Assembly (NCBI GenBank): GCA_023391635.1
Contig: JAEWAQ010000061.1
Span: 57,723 to 121,722, forward strand
Source: Bacillota bacterium
Lineage (GTDB): Bacteria > Bacillota > Bacilli > Paenibacillales > Paenibacillaceae
Direction of reading: 5' to 3'
DNA length: 64,000 bases
Shown here: positions 42,782-51,249 of the stretch, piece after piece
Position numbering within the stretch: the first letter of the stretch is position 1
How the letters are laid out: every line of letters starts with the position of its first letter
Notes under the pieces: generated by a model
The model's database searches: none
What the model saw: only the letters and a program-made list of their open reading frames with translations
What the model was told of the DNA's origin: nothing
Made by a program: the position numbers and the translations under genes

Positions 42782-43473
42782 ACCTAAACGAGCTCGCCTC
42801 CCATCCCCTGTTCGGCATAGCTGTTACCGTCGGTGCTTATGCGCTTGCGGACTACGTTCGTCAGAGATGGTGGAAATGGCTGCACCCGCTGCTCGCCGCA
42901 TCGGCTGCACTTATACTCATGTTGCAGCTAAGCGATATTTCCTACGAAGCTTACGATGTCGGAGGCAGCGCTGTATCGTTCTTCCTGGGACCCGCCACGA
43001 TCGCGCTGGGGACCGTCATCTACAAAAACTGGCCTCGCGTGCGGCGACATGCGGCAGCCATTCTGTCCGGCATCGCGTTCGGATCCGTGATCGGCATCGG
43101 AAGCACGGCGCTTTTCCTGTGGTTGTTCGATGCTTCGCAGGAAATCCTGTTATCCATGCTTCCAAAGAATGTAACATCGCCGGTGTCCATCGAGATTGTC
43201 TACGCACTGGGCGGCATTCCGCCGCTGGGTGCGGCCTTTACCGTGCTGGCCGGGCTGGTCGGCAGCGTAGCCGGTCCTGTGCTGGCCCGCCTCGCAGGCA
43301 TCCGCACGGACGCGGCGATCGGCACGGCCATGGGTACGACCGCCCACGGTATCGGCACCGCGCGGCTGATGCTCGATTCCGAAGCGCAAGGCGCGGTCAG
43401 CGGGTTCGCAATGGGCGCGGCGGCGATACTGACGCCGATCTTCTTTATTCCGGTATATAGTTGGTTTCCTTGA
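42778..43473 (+). CDS. lrgB: LrgB/CidB-family membrane protein
   Basis: A 231-residue protein with about six hydrophobic segments and the family blocks FFLGPATIALGTVIYK, LPKNVTSPVSIEI and TAMGTTAHGIGTARLM. Full family length. It is coupled to lrgA. A duplicated fragment of a distant operon begins directly after its stop codon. Confidence 0.9.
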   Translation: MNLNELASHPLFGIAVTVGAYALADYVRQRWWKWLHPLLAASAALILMLQLSDISYEAYDVGGSAVSFFLGPATIALGTVIYKNWPRVRRHAAAILSGIAFGSVIGIGSTALFLWLFDASQEILLSMLPKNVTSPVSIEIVYALGGIPPLGAAFTVLAGLVGSVAGPVLARLAGIRTDAAIGTAMGTTAHGIGTARLMLDSEAQGAVSGFAMGAAAILTPIFFIPVYSWFP

Positions 43474-43790
43474 GCAAGAGCCACGCCCTAGAGTGCCTGG
43501 TCATGTACCAGGAGAGGCCGAACAAGACGAGTGCGTCGACGGCGTGAAGCGCCTGCAGCGAGCCGGTGAACACCTGGATCGTGACGTGCTGGAATCGATG
43601 CTGATCTTGTCCGTCTGCTCGCCTGTCGGACTTGCTTGCAAATCTCGAACCCGTCCGTTCCAGGCAGCATCAGGTCGAGGACGATCAGATCGTACGACTG
43701 CTCGAATGCCATGCACAGGCCGACGTCCCTGCTGATCACGATATCGACTGCGTAGCCGCCGACTTCCGAATAATCTTTCTCCACTCCCAT
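43474..43790 (-). pseudogene. Fused fragments of a duplicated DUF6220 gene and OmpR-type response regulator
   Basis: 43474-43596 is nearly identical to 57938-58058, the 3' end of the DUF6220 gene (ATGTACCAGGAGAGGCCGAA is shared). About 43620-43790 matches 59367-59545, the 5' part of the response regulator (both encode YDLIVLDLMLPGTDGFEICK on the minus strand). Order and orientation are the same as at the intact locus, but about 1.3 kb between them is missing. So this is a decayed copy of that operon with an internal deletion. It starts within a few bases of the lrgB stop. Confidence 0.88.
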
Positions 43791-43851
43791 GATGAAGTCG
43801 AGTTGCGTGAGCCGCCATCCGACTAATGTGCAGCCCAACGACCGGAATTTG

Positions 43852-45810
43852 TCATCCTCCCGGCGTATAGGATCCCAGGTCGGCGAGATGATGCGGGAAG
43901 ACATCGCCAACCTCGGTGAAGATGATGCTGTATTCTGCCGATTTACCGTGACGGATAGCTTTCATCATCAGGCGGTTCATTCCTTGCCGCAGGGAAATAT
44001 TCATCAAGTGACGATTCTCTGCGGTCCACCAGTCGCCTTGATCGCTTTCGCTCACCAATCTATCGTTGATCCATAATTTGTAGGCGGCCGTATGTCCGAT
44101 TAACAGCTGAGCCGTCTGCTCCTTGGGACTGAACAGTTCCCGTTCGATGTACACCACACAGGGACCCTGGAATCCGATTAAATCTTCAATCGCAAACAGA
44201 TCCTCTCCGATATTAACCGTCACAACGTTGCATGTATCGACCGGTAGGTCCTGTTCCGCATGCTTGTGTGCCTCCAGACTTCGCTTTCCCGGCTCGCCTA
44301 TGTAATCGTGATGAGCAAGCGCCATCGTGTTCAAATGATATTGGCGGGTCAAGTCGACTGTCCGTTCTTTATTTTCTGCGCGAATGTATGGATAGTATGA
44401 CTCGCCGAGTTCTGTATGCGGCAGGCTGATATGATTTTCCCAGAAGGGACCGTAGACGTTCCACACCTGAGCGCCGTTCAATCCGAAGCTTGCAGAATAA
44501 CCGGCACAGCTTAATTCGAACAAATTACGTTCATGAAGGAGTGTAACCGTGTGCGGAACGGATACGGTTACGGAATGGCTGCTGTCCGCTCCCGCTGCCA
44601 GATTCACGCTGTCATCGGAGATGTGCACGATCCAGTCCTCGGGGAATCGGGTCGACAGATGTCCGGAGATTTCGGTAGTTGTCATGTTGCTGATGCGCAC
44701 GGTAAGCGAACGGGATTCTCCCCAGCCGATAACGGGATCTCCGTTGTAATCAATTTCAAATTGCAGACCGGTCGCGAGCGGAGCGGTCGGGATCGGTTCG
44801 AATGCCGGTCGCTCCGTCAGCTTGATGGCTGGATTCAGGTGCTCGGCAACAGTCAATCCCGCTCGGCAAGTGTCCTCTGCCAAATCTCGCAGTTGATTGG
44901 AGCGGCGCGTAATTTGCACGTCCAGCTTATAGCTCGTGTCTGAAAAACCATGCTTATGGATCAAATAGTCGGCTCCTTGTATGATGCCGAGCAGCGCTCC
45001 CGCAGTTGCGCAACTGCAGTCCGTATCAAACCCGCAATTGAGGGCGATCATGGTGGTGTCTATAAAATCGTTGTCGCCATACAGCAATGCCAGCAGAGTA
45101 AAACCGATATTTTGATACAGATTGGTGCAGTCCGGGTGCCCGTAGTCACGCAAAATCAGACTGCGGGTCGTCTGCCAATCCGATATTGTTGCCGACCAGC
45201 GGCGCGTATCTTCCACTAGCTGGCGAATACGGCTTCCTTCCGGCAGAAAGCGCATGTTGCCGTCCAGTAACCGCTCCAGATCGGATTCCAAGAAAGCGGA
45301 CGCTTCGACCGCAGCCAGAAATTGCTCGGCATACACGGAATCGCCGGCATGATCAAGCACGCCGTCCTTCTCGGCGAACGAAGCGGCGAGATCGGGGTTG
45401 CCGGGGCTGATGCATGCCCATATTTCCGAGCGAATCGGGCATCCCATACCGTTGATGTAGTAGCGATTGTTAAATGCTCCCGATAGAGGAGGGAGTATGC
45501 CCCGGGCATAGTTTTTTTTGAAATAAGCATATTCGCCCGGCACGAACGGATAGTGTCGATAGAAAGCTTCAGCCAGATCGATTGATCGCAAGTGAATTCC
45601 CTTTTGTTCAAGCACGTGCAGCCACAGAACTTGCAGGTCAAGATCGTCGTTGGGCAGCATCTGTTCAATCGCCTTCGGATCGTACGTATAATCGAACAAT
45701 TCCTTGCGGCCTTCGAACGGCGCGCCAATCGTGCCGGCAATGCTCTTGCCGAGCCAGGCCCCGTACACCTTGTCCAAATAAACGGCATAAGATAGTGTCG
45801 CTTGCTTCAT
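43852..45810 (-). CDS. ADP-ribosylglycohydrolase-fold enzyme with carbohydrate-type accessory domains
   Basis: A 652-residue protein. Residues about 10-330 are an ADP-ribosylglycohydrolase fold with metal-site Asp clusters NDDLDLQ (54-60) and FDTDCSCATAGALLG (261-275). Residues about 360-430 look like a NEW3-type beta-sandwich, and about 540-640 like a sugar-binding sandwich (AAYKLWINDRLV). No signal peptide. Its ATG overlaps the upstream kinase stop (ATGA) and GAGGAGAG precedes it. The fold normally cleaves N-glycosidic bonds; the neighbours suggest a role on a carbohydrate, which is inference. Confidence 0.8.
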   Translation of the reverse strand: MKQATLSYAVYLDKVYGAWLGKSIAGTIGAPFEGRKELFDYTYDPKAIEQMLPNDDLDLQVLWLHVLEQKGIHLRSIDLAEAFYRHYPFVPGEYAYFKKNYARGILPPLSGAFNNRYYINGMGCPIRSEIWACISPGNPDLAASFAEKDGVLDHAGDSVYAEQFLAAVEASAFLESDLERLLDGNMRFLPEGSRIRQLVEDTRRWSATISDWQTTRSLILRDYGHPDCTNLYQNIGFTLLALLYGDNDFIDTTMIALNCGFDTDCSCATAGALLGIIQGADYLIHKHGFSDTSYKLDVQITRRSNQLRDLAEDTCRAGLTVAEHLNPAIKLTERPAFEPIPTAPLATGLQFEIDYNGDPVIGWGESRSLTVRISNMTTTEISGHLSTRFPEDWIVHISDDSVNLAAGADSSHSVTVSVPHTVTLLHERNLFELSCAGYSASFGLNGAQVWNVYGPFWENHISLPHTELGESYYPYIRAENKERTVDLTRQYHLNTMALAHHDYIGEPGKRSLEAHKHAEQDLPVDTCNVVTVNIGEDLFAIEDLIGFQGPCVVYIERELFSPKEQTAQLLIGHTAAYKLWINDRLVSESDQGDWWTAENRHLMNISLRQGMNRLMMKAIRHGKSAEYSIIFTEVGDVFPHHLADLGSYTPGG

Positions 45811-47633
45811 CGTTCATACTCTCCTCTGATCTCATTATCGGTATTGGGCAAGCTGATGGAAAGCGGCAATCGGACAGTCACCGTCGTCCCTTTTCCGACC
45901 GCGCTGCGGATCGAAAGGCCGTAGGATTCGTTGCAAGTCAGCTTGATACGATCCTGAATATTGCGGATGCCGAATCCTCCGCGCTCCGCATCGGTTAGCC
46001 CCAACACCTGTTCAGCCGTCTCAGGCGTCATGCCGACACCGTCATCGCTGATGTGAAGCAGCCAATCATGATCATGCCGTTCTCCCGAGACGGTGATGAC
46101 GCCGCGCGGCTCCGGCTTCTCCAGAATGCCATGTAAAATCGCATTTTCAACGAGCGGTTGCAAGGTGATTTTCAGAATGGGAACACGCATCAGCTCGTCG
46201 GGAACGGCGATGTCAAACGTGAACGCATCATTGAATCGGATATTCTGAATATCGACGTATGCGGCGCAATGCTCCAATTCCTCCCGCAGCGTTACGATCT
46301 CTTTGCCATTGCTCAGCCCGAGCTTGTAAAACCGTGTCAACGCTACGACCATGGAGGAGACATCCGGCATTTGGCGGTCAATAGCCACACAATTGATCAC
46401 GTCGAGCGAATTGTACAAAAAATGCGGATTGATCTGCGCTTGCAAGATCCTCAATTCCGCCTGCTTAAGCGACTTCCCGGATTCGAACTGCTCGCGGTTC
46501 AACTGGACGAATTTTTGCATCATAAAATTGAAATTTTGTACCAAATCGCCAATTTCATCGCGGGAATCGTTGTTCATGATCGTATTGAAATCGCCCGTTT
46601 GCACCCGCTGCATTCGTCGGATCAGTTGGCTGATTCGCTTGGTGCTGAAATTGGCGGTGGAATAGGCCAGCAAATAGGCAAACGTTGCGACTGCAAACAT
46701 GACGAGAAATAGCTGATTGCGCTTGCTGTCGATTGGCGACATGATATCGGTAATTGGCATACTCGATACCAGCGTCCAATCGGTCCGGGCAACCTGCTGA
46801 TGTCGAATGAGATAGTCGGTGCCGTTATAGGAAACCATCGACCATTGCCCGATCGGCAATGTGTCGAGCCCCGTTCGGGACGCGAATGCTGCTTGCTCCG
46901 GAAACGGTGAAGCTCCGGCTATATGCTGACCCTCGCTGTTCACAAGATATATCGCAGACTGCTCCGTTACGACAGATGCTTCCAGAATATCGCGAAGTGC
47001 TTGCTCAGGCATATCTACGCGCGCTATGCCGGTCTTTTGCACCAGGTCATTCGGATTCCATATGTATCTGGCAACAGCGATAAGCGGCGGGCTGGTCGTA
47101 TCGGTTCGCCGTTCGTCAGCCCTTGGCCTGAACCAGAGAGTGGTCATCTGTCCTTGCTGCAGCCGGCGATACCAATCTTCTTCTCTAATATCGTCCACGC
47201 TGAAAAAGTTGAATTTCTCCAGGGTGAACAAGGCATCATTGTGAAAGTAGAGGCGAATGCGAAGCAAGTCGTTGTTATTTTCGAGCGAGATCACATAATT
47301 TCGCAATCTCGAGTAGTTTTGCGACTGTGCCGCGTAGTCGCGCTCATCCATTTCTTTCAGCGCAATTTCATTGATCAACCTGTCGCTGGACATGAAATCG
47401 AGCAATTGGACGGCCGCCCTTGCTTTGTTCTCGATCCGATTCAGCGCTTCGTCAAAAATTTGATCCGCGAGTACTTCGGTTTGCGTGCGGATCACTGTGG
47501 AAATTTGCATATAGGAATACGACGTATAAACGCCGAGCGGGAGCAGGATCAGCACAGCGTAAGTCAGAAACAACTTGTTCTTCAGCTTCATGTCGCGGAA
47601 CTGTCGCCTTATCCATCCGAACAGCCGAATCAT
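45807..47633 (-). CDS. YesM-type sensor histidine kinase
   Basis: A 608-residue membrane kinase: TM1 at about 20-40, extracellular Cache-like domain, TM2 at about 300-322, HAMP, the His motif QAQINPHFLYNSLDVI, and HATPase blocks LQPLVENAILHG and ISDDGVGM. Its start overlaps the response regulator stop by 4 bp; upstream ribosome site is weak, so coupling is likely. Confidence 0.9.
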   Translation of the reverse strand: MIRLFGWIRRQFRDMKLKNKLFLTYAVLILLPLGVYTSYSYMQISTVIRTQTEVLADQIFDEALNRIENKARAAVQLLDFMSSDRLINEIALKEMDERDYAAQSQNYSRLRNYVISLENNNDLLRIRLYFHNDALFTLEKFNFFSVDDIREEDWYRRLQQGQMTTLWFRPRADERRTDTTSPPLIAVARYIWNPNDLVQKTGIARVDMPEQALRDILEASVVTEQSAIYLVNSEGQHIAGASPFPEQAAFASRTGLDTLPIGQWSMVSYNGTDYLIRHQQVARTDWTLVSSMPITDIMSPIDSKRNQLFLVMFAVATFAYLLAYSTANFSTKRISQLIRRMQRVQTGDFNTIMNNDSRDEIGDLVQNFNFMMQKFVQLNREQFESGKSLKQAELRILQAQINPHFLYNSLDVINCVAIDRQMPDVSSMVVALTRFYKLGLSNGKEIVTLREELEHCAAYVDIQNIRFNDAFTFDIAVPDELMRVPILKITLQPLVENAILHGILEKPEPRGVITVSGERHDHDWLLHISDDGVGMTPETAEQVLGLTDAERGGFGIRNIQDRIKLTCNESYGLSIRSAVGKGTTVTVRLPLSISLPNTDNEIRGEYER

Positions 47634-49177
47634 GGGATCAGTCTTTCTCTGAATTCGGATGTCGTCATACCGGTCTGCTTTTTAAATACCCTGGCGAAAT
47701 ATTTGGGGTTCGTATACCCGACCAGGGCGGCGACGGCAGCTGCCGAAGCTTCGGGATCGGCAAGCAATTGCTTGGCTCTGCCGATTCGGATGGAAGTTAC
47801 ATATTGATTGATGGTAACCTTGCACGTTTTCTTGAATATCGCCGAAGCGTAGCTTGCAGACAAGAAGTGGCGCCGGGCAATCGTTTCAATCGACAAATCG
47901 GGCTCGTGCGCGTTTTGATCAATATACAGCTGCATTTTGCGAGCCATGCGATCTTGGTTGGCTCCAGGAGAATGCTGGGGCGCCGTTTGTTCGAAGCATA
48001 TGCTCAAATACGACTGCATATAAGCATCAAGATCGGACAACGTCGCGGATGAAGCGACCGCATCCCAGATAAACCGGGATTCCATGCCGTAATGATGCAA
48101 CTGCTCGTTCGGAAAAGTACTCCTTTCATCCAGGAATGCCTTCATGGTTAATAAGAGCTGAAAGCATTCGTTGCGGATGACGTCAATGGGCATATGCGGT
48201 GGCCTTGAGAGGTTCTCAACCAACAATCCGAGCAATTGGAAGGCGCTCTCCTCGTGGTTTAGCTGCAGCAATTGACGCAGTTGTTCTTTCACTTCCGTTG
48301 GAAATGCAGCGGTTTGATTATAGTCGCAGCTTGATTGCGAGATCGTTCCATAGCCTTGATAAAACAGCAAATCTCCCGACTTGGCAGCGGCATGGAAAGA
48401 AACTGGCAATTGATCCAAAGCGTCGACCTCGTTCCCGACGGCAATATGGACGGGGCGGGACAAGCTGTGTTGAAGCTGAATATAGCTGGATAGCGCTGCA
48501 GCAAGCGGCCCCTCCATATTGGCACGGTCGGCCAGCAGCACATGGGCAATCAGCGCATTTTTACCGGAGACACCGATGATCGATTGCAAGTTCACTTCAC
48601 CCAGACACCCGGCAAGCCGCGTACGGTCTTCAACTGCAATGGTTCCCGCAAGCTGGATGAACAAGCTGCAGTATCGGGCGTTCGCAGGATACGTCCTGCC
48701 GTCCGGCAGTCGGATATCGCCTTCGATCCACGGATGTTGGCCCAGCGAGGCGGCCAATTGTTGTTCCTGCGCTTCCGCCAGTGCTGTTCTCTTGGTTCGA
48801 TCATTCAAGCAGGCTTCGAATGCTTTCTCCAACACGTTTACAATATCGGGAATGATGAGCGGTTTCTCAATATAGTCCATTACGTTCAATTGGATAGCCG
48901 TTTTCAAATATTCTTTGTCCGAGTAGGCGCTCAAGTAAATAATGCGGCAGTCGGGATGCTGCACACGCAGCTTCCTGGCCAGCTCGATCCCGTTCATGCG
49001 CGGCATGCGGATATCGGATAGAATGAGATCGGGATGGTGGACGGAAGCCATTTCCAGCGCGATCTCGCCGTTGGCAGCTTGAATCACTTCGCGAAAACCG
49101 ATGCTTGTCCAAGGAATATGATTGGCGAGCGTATCTCTGGATCTTTTCTCATCGTCTACAATCATTACCTTCAGCAT
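47630..49177 (-). CDS. YesN-type response regulator with AraC DNA-binding domain
   Basis: A 515-residue regulator: receiver domain (about 1-125; acidic pair D8-D9, phospho-acceptor D55 in LILSDIRMPR), variable linker, and two C-terminal helix-turn-helix motifs (LSIETIARRHFLSASYASAIFKK; ASAAAVAALVGYTNPKYFARVFKK). ATG 49177 is chosen because AGAGGGGGC lies 8 bp upstream; the frame to 49405 has no site. It is divergent from the third importer, its likely target. Confidence 0.9.
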   Translation of the reverse strand: MLKVMIVDDEKRSRDTLANHIPWTSIGFREVIQAANGEIALEMASVHHPDLILSDIRMPRMNGIELARKLRVQHPDCRIIYLSAYSDKEYLKTAIQLNVMDYIEKPLIIPDIVNVLEKAFEACLNDRTKRTALAEAQEQQLAASLGQHPWIEGDIRLPDGRTYPANARYCSLFIQLAGTIAVEDRTRLAGCLGEVNLQSIIGVSGKNALIAHVLLADRANMEGPLAAALSSYIQLQHSLSRPVHIAVGNEVDALDQLPVSFHAAAKSGDLLFYQGYGTISQSSCDYNQTAAFPTEVKEQLRQLLQLNHEESAFQLLGLLVENLSRPPHMPIDVIRNECFQLLLTMKAFLDERSTFPNEQLHHYGMESRFIWDAVASSATLSDLDAYMQSYLSICFEQTAPQHSPGANQDRMARKMQLYIDQNAHEPDLSIETIARRHFLSASYASAIFKKTCKVTINQYVTSIRIGRAKQLLADPEASAAAVAALVGYTNPKYFARVFKKQTGMTTSEFRERLIP

Positions 49178-49231
49178 GGATGTGCCCCCTCTTCTGGTGC
49201 GGTTGAGTAAGCTGCTCCTCAGCGTACCCCC

Positions 49232-49260
49232 ATTATAGTAACGTTGAATAGGGAAAACAA
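49232..49260 (-). promoter_or_regulatory. Sigma-A promoter of the YesN-YesM-glycohydrolase operon
   Basis: On the minus strand TTGTTT (49260-49255) and a perfect TATAAT (49237-49232) are 17 bp apart, 55 bp upstream of the response regulator start codon. Confidence 0.65.
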
Positions 49261-49267
49261 TCGGGAA

Positions 49268-49296
49268 TTGACAGCGCTTAATAAATGAAGAGAATA
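49268..49296 (+). promoter_or_regulatory. Candidate promoter of the third importer operon
   Basis: A perfect TTGACA (49268-49273) with a 17-bp spacer to AGAATA (49291-49296). The weak -10 would fit activation by the YesN-type regulator. Confidence 0.4.
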
Positions 49297-49333
49297 GTGA
49301 ACCAATCGTCGTTTTTTCAGTCTGGCAGCATGG

Positions 49334-49347
49334 GGAAAACGCTTTTA
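49334..49347 (+). promoter_or_regulatory. cre-like site (CcpA catabolite control), downstream of the promoter
   Basis: GGAAAACGCTTTTA matches the CcpA consensus TGWAANCGNTNWCA at all but the first and thirteenth positions and is a near-palindrome centred on the CG. It lies between the candidate promoter and the start codon, where CcpA would block elongation. Confidence 0.45.
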
Positions 49348-49381
49348 TCATGAAGAGTATCGGGGAGGAGGGTTGTTCGCA

Positions 49382-50302
49382 TTGCGAAAGACTGGCGTCA
49401 TTCACGAGCTGGCGAAGAACAGAATGTTGTATGCGATGACTTTGCCGGCTGTGCTGTTCTTCTTAGCCATGTCCTATCTGCCAATGGCGGGCATGGTGGT
49501 CGCATTCAAAAATTATCGATTTGACAAAGGTTTGTTTGGCAGCGAATGGAGCGGTCTTGAAAATTTCAAATTTTTCTTTCTGTCGGGAAAAGCGTGGGAG
49601 ATCACGCAAAACACGCTATTTTACAATGCTCTGTTTATCGTCAGCGGCCTGCTGCTGCAAATGGCCATAGCGATTGTCATTGCGGAATTGGGCGGGAAAT
49701 ATTTGAAAAAGATGATTCAGACAAGCATGCTGCTGCCTTACTTCATCTCTTGGGTGATTGTGGGGACGATGGCGTACAATTTGCTGAATTACGAGGTTGG
49801 ATTTATCAATTCTTTGCTGGGCGCACTGGGAATGAAGCCTGTTGATTTCTACGGCAGCCCGGGATACTGGCCGTACATTCTTACGTTCTTCAACAACTGG
49901 AAAGGCGTTGGTTTTGGCTCCTTGATTTATTTGGCGGTCATTGTGGGCATTGATTCCCATCTGCATGAAGCGGCGCAAATAGACGGAGCCAATGTCCTTC
50001 AGCGCATTCGTTATATCATCTTGCCCCTGCTGTTGCCCACTACGATTATTTTGCTGTTGCTCGCTGTCGGGCAAATCTTTCGCGGCAATTTCGATCTGTT
50101 TTATCAGCTGATCGGCAATAACGGCTTGCTCTTTGCCAAGACGGATGTCATTGACACTTATGTGTTTCGTTCCCTGATCCGCTCCAATGACATCGGCATG
50201 TCGGCAGCGGCCGGCTTCTTCCAGTCTGTTCTCTGCTTTGCGGTCATCATGATCATGAATCACGTAGTAAAGAAAATATACCCGGATTATTCCTTGTTTT
50301 GA
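49382..50302 (+). CDS. LplB-type ABC importer permease
   Basis: A 306-residue permease with six hydrophobic segments; start TLPAVLFFLAMSYLPMAGMVVAF and EAA loop EAAQIDGANVLQRIRYIILPL. TTG 49382 is preferred since GGGGAGGAGG lies about 10 bp upstream; TTG 49373 is too close to it. First gene of the third importer operon. Confidence 0.9.
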   Translation: MRKTGVIHELAKNRMLYAMTLPAVLFFLAMSYLPMAGMVVAFKNYRFDKGLFGSEWSGLENFKFFFLSGKAWEITQNTLFYNALFIVSGLLLQMAIAIVIAELGGKYLKKMIQTSMLLPYFISWVIVGTMAYNLLNYEVGFINSLLGALGMKPVDFYGSPGYWPYILTFFNNWKGVGFGSLIYLAVIVGIDSHLHEAAQIDGANVLQRIRYIILPLLLPTTIILLLLAVGQIFRGNFDLFYQLIGNNGLLFAKTDVIDTYVFRSLIRSNDIGMSAAAGFFQSVLCFAVIMIMNHVVKKIYPDYSLF

Positions 50303-50315
50303 AGGAGCAAGTTGG

Positions 50316-51197
50316 ATGAAAGAATCACTTGATAGAACCCTGTTCCAGATTGCGGGCTATGTATTTGTAGGCGGAATCGCGCTCATGTGCATCCTTCCGA
50401 TGTTGTTGATTCTGATTGGATCGCTGACCTCCGAAACGGAGGTCATTCGCAGCGGGTACCGTCTTTGGCCCGGCGCGTGGTCGCTCGACGCTTACCGTCT
50501 TGTATTCGAAGTTCCCGGGGATATTGTCCGGGCGGCGGCGATTTCCATCGCTCTGGTTGTCGTTGGCACCGCATTCGGCATATTTCTGACGGCCATGACC
50601 GGTTACGTGCTGCAAAGGCAGGATGTCAAGTATCGAAATTATATTTCATTTTATATTTACTTGACGTCCGTCTTTAGCGGCGGGCTGGTGCCCTACTATA
50701 TTATCATGGTCAACGATTACCATATGAAGAATAATTATTTGGCGCTGCTGCTGCCGCTTCTTCTGGGCGTATTCAATATTCTGATCATGAAGAGCTTCAT
50801 GACCTCGATTCCGTCGGCCATTATCGAATCAGGAAAGCTCGATGGAGCGGGAGAGATGAGCATCTTCATCAGGCTCATCCTGCCGATTGCCAAACCGGGC
50901 TTGGCGACTATCGGTTTGTTCATCGGATTGGCTTATTGGAATGACTGGTTTCATGCGATGCTGTTCATTTCCGACGATCGGATGATTCCTTTGCAATACT
51001 ACTTGTATCAGATCTTGAACAAGGCAAACGCCGTGGACACGCTGGCCATGTTCAGCGGATTGCCGATGGAAAGCATGCCGAAAGAAACGATCAAGCTGGC
51101 CATGACTGTACTTGTGGTGATTCCGATTCTGTTTGTCTATCCGCTTGTGCAGAAATACGTCGTCAATGGCGTAACGCTTGGCGCGGTGAAAGGGTAA
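50316..51197 (+). CDS. LplC-type ABC importer permease
   Basis: A 293-residue permease with six hydrophobic segments. The EAA loop is ESGKLDGAGEMSIFIRLILPI, with a Ser-Gly in place of the usual Ala-Ala, and the end is PLVQKYVVNGVTLGAVKG. GAAGGAG precedes the ATG, 13 bp after its partner. Confidence 0.9.
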   Translation: MKESLDRTLFQIAGYVFVGGIALMCILPMLLILIGSLTSETEVIRSGYRLWPGAWSLDAYRLVFEVPGDIVRAAAISIALVVVGTAFGIFLTAMTGYVLQRQDVKYRNYISFYIYLTSVFSGGLVPYYIIMVNDYHMKNNYLALLLPLLLGVFNILIMKSFMTSIPSAIIESGKLDGAGEMSIFIRLILPIAKPGLATIGLFIGLAYWNDWFHAMLFISDDRMIPLQYYLYQILNKANAVDTLAMFSGLPMESMPKETIKLAMTVLVVIPILFVYPLVQKYVVNGVTLGAVKG

Positions 51198-51249
51198 ACA
51201 TCAGTTTACTGATTTTACGATATAATTTATACATTCAGGAGGTCTTGGG

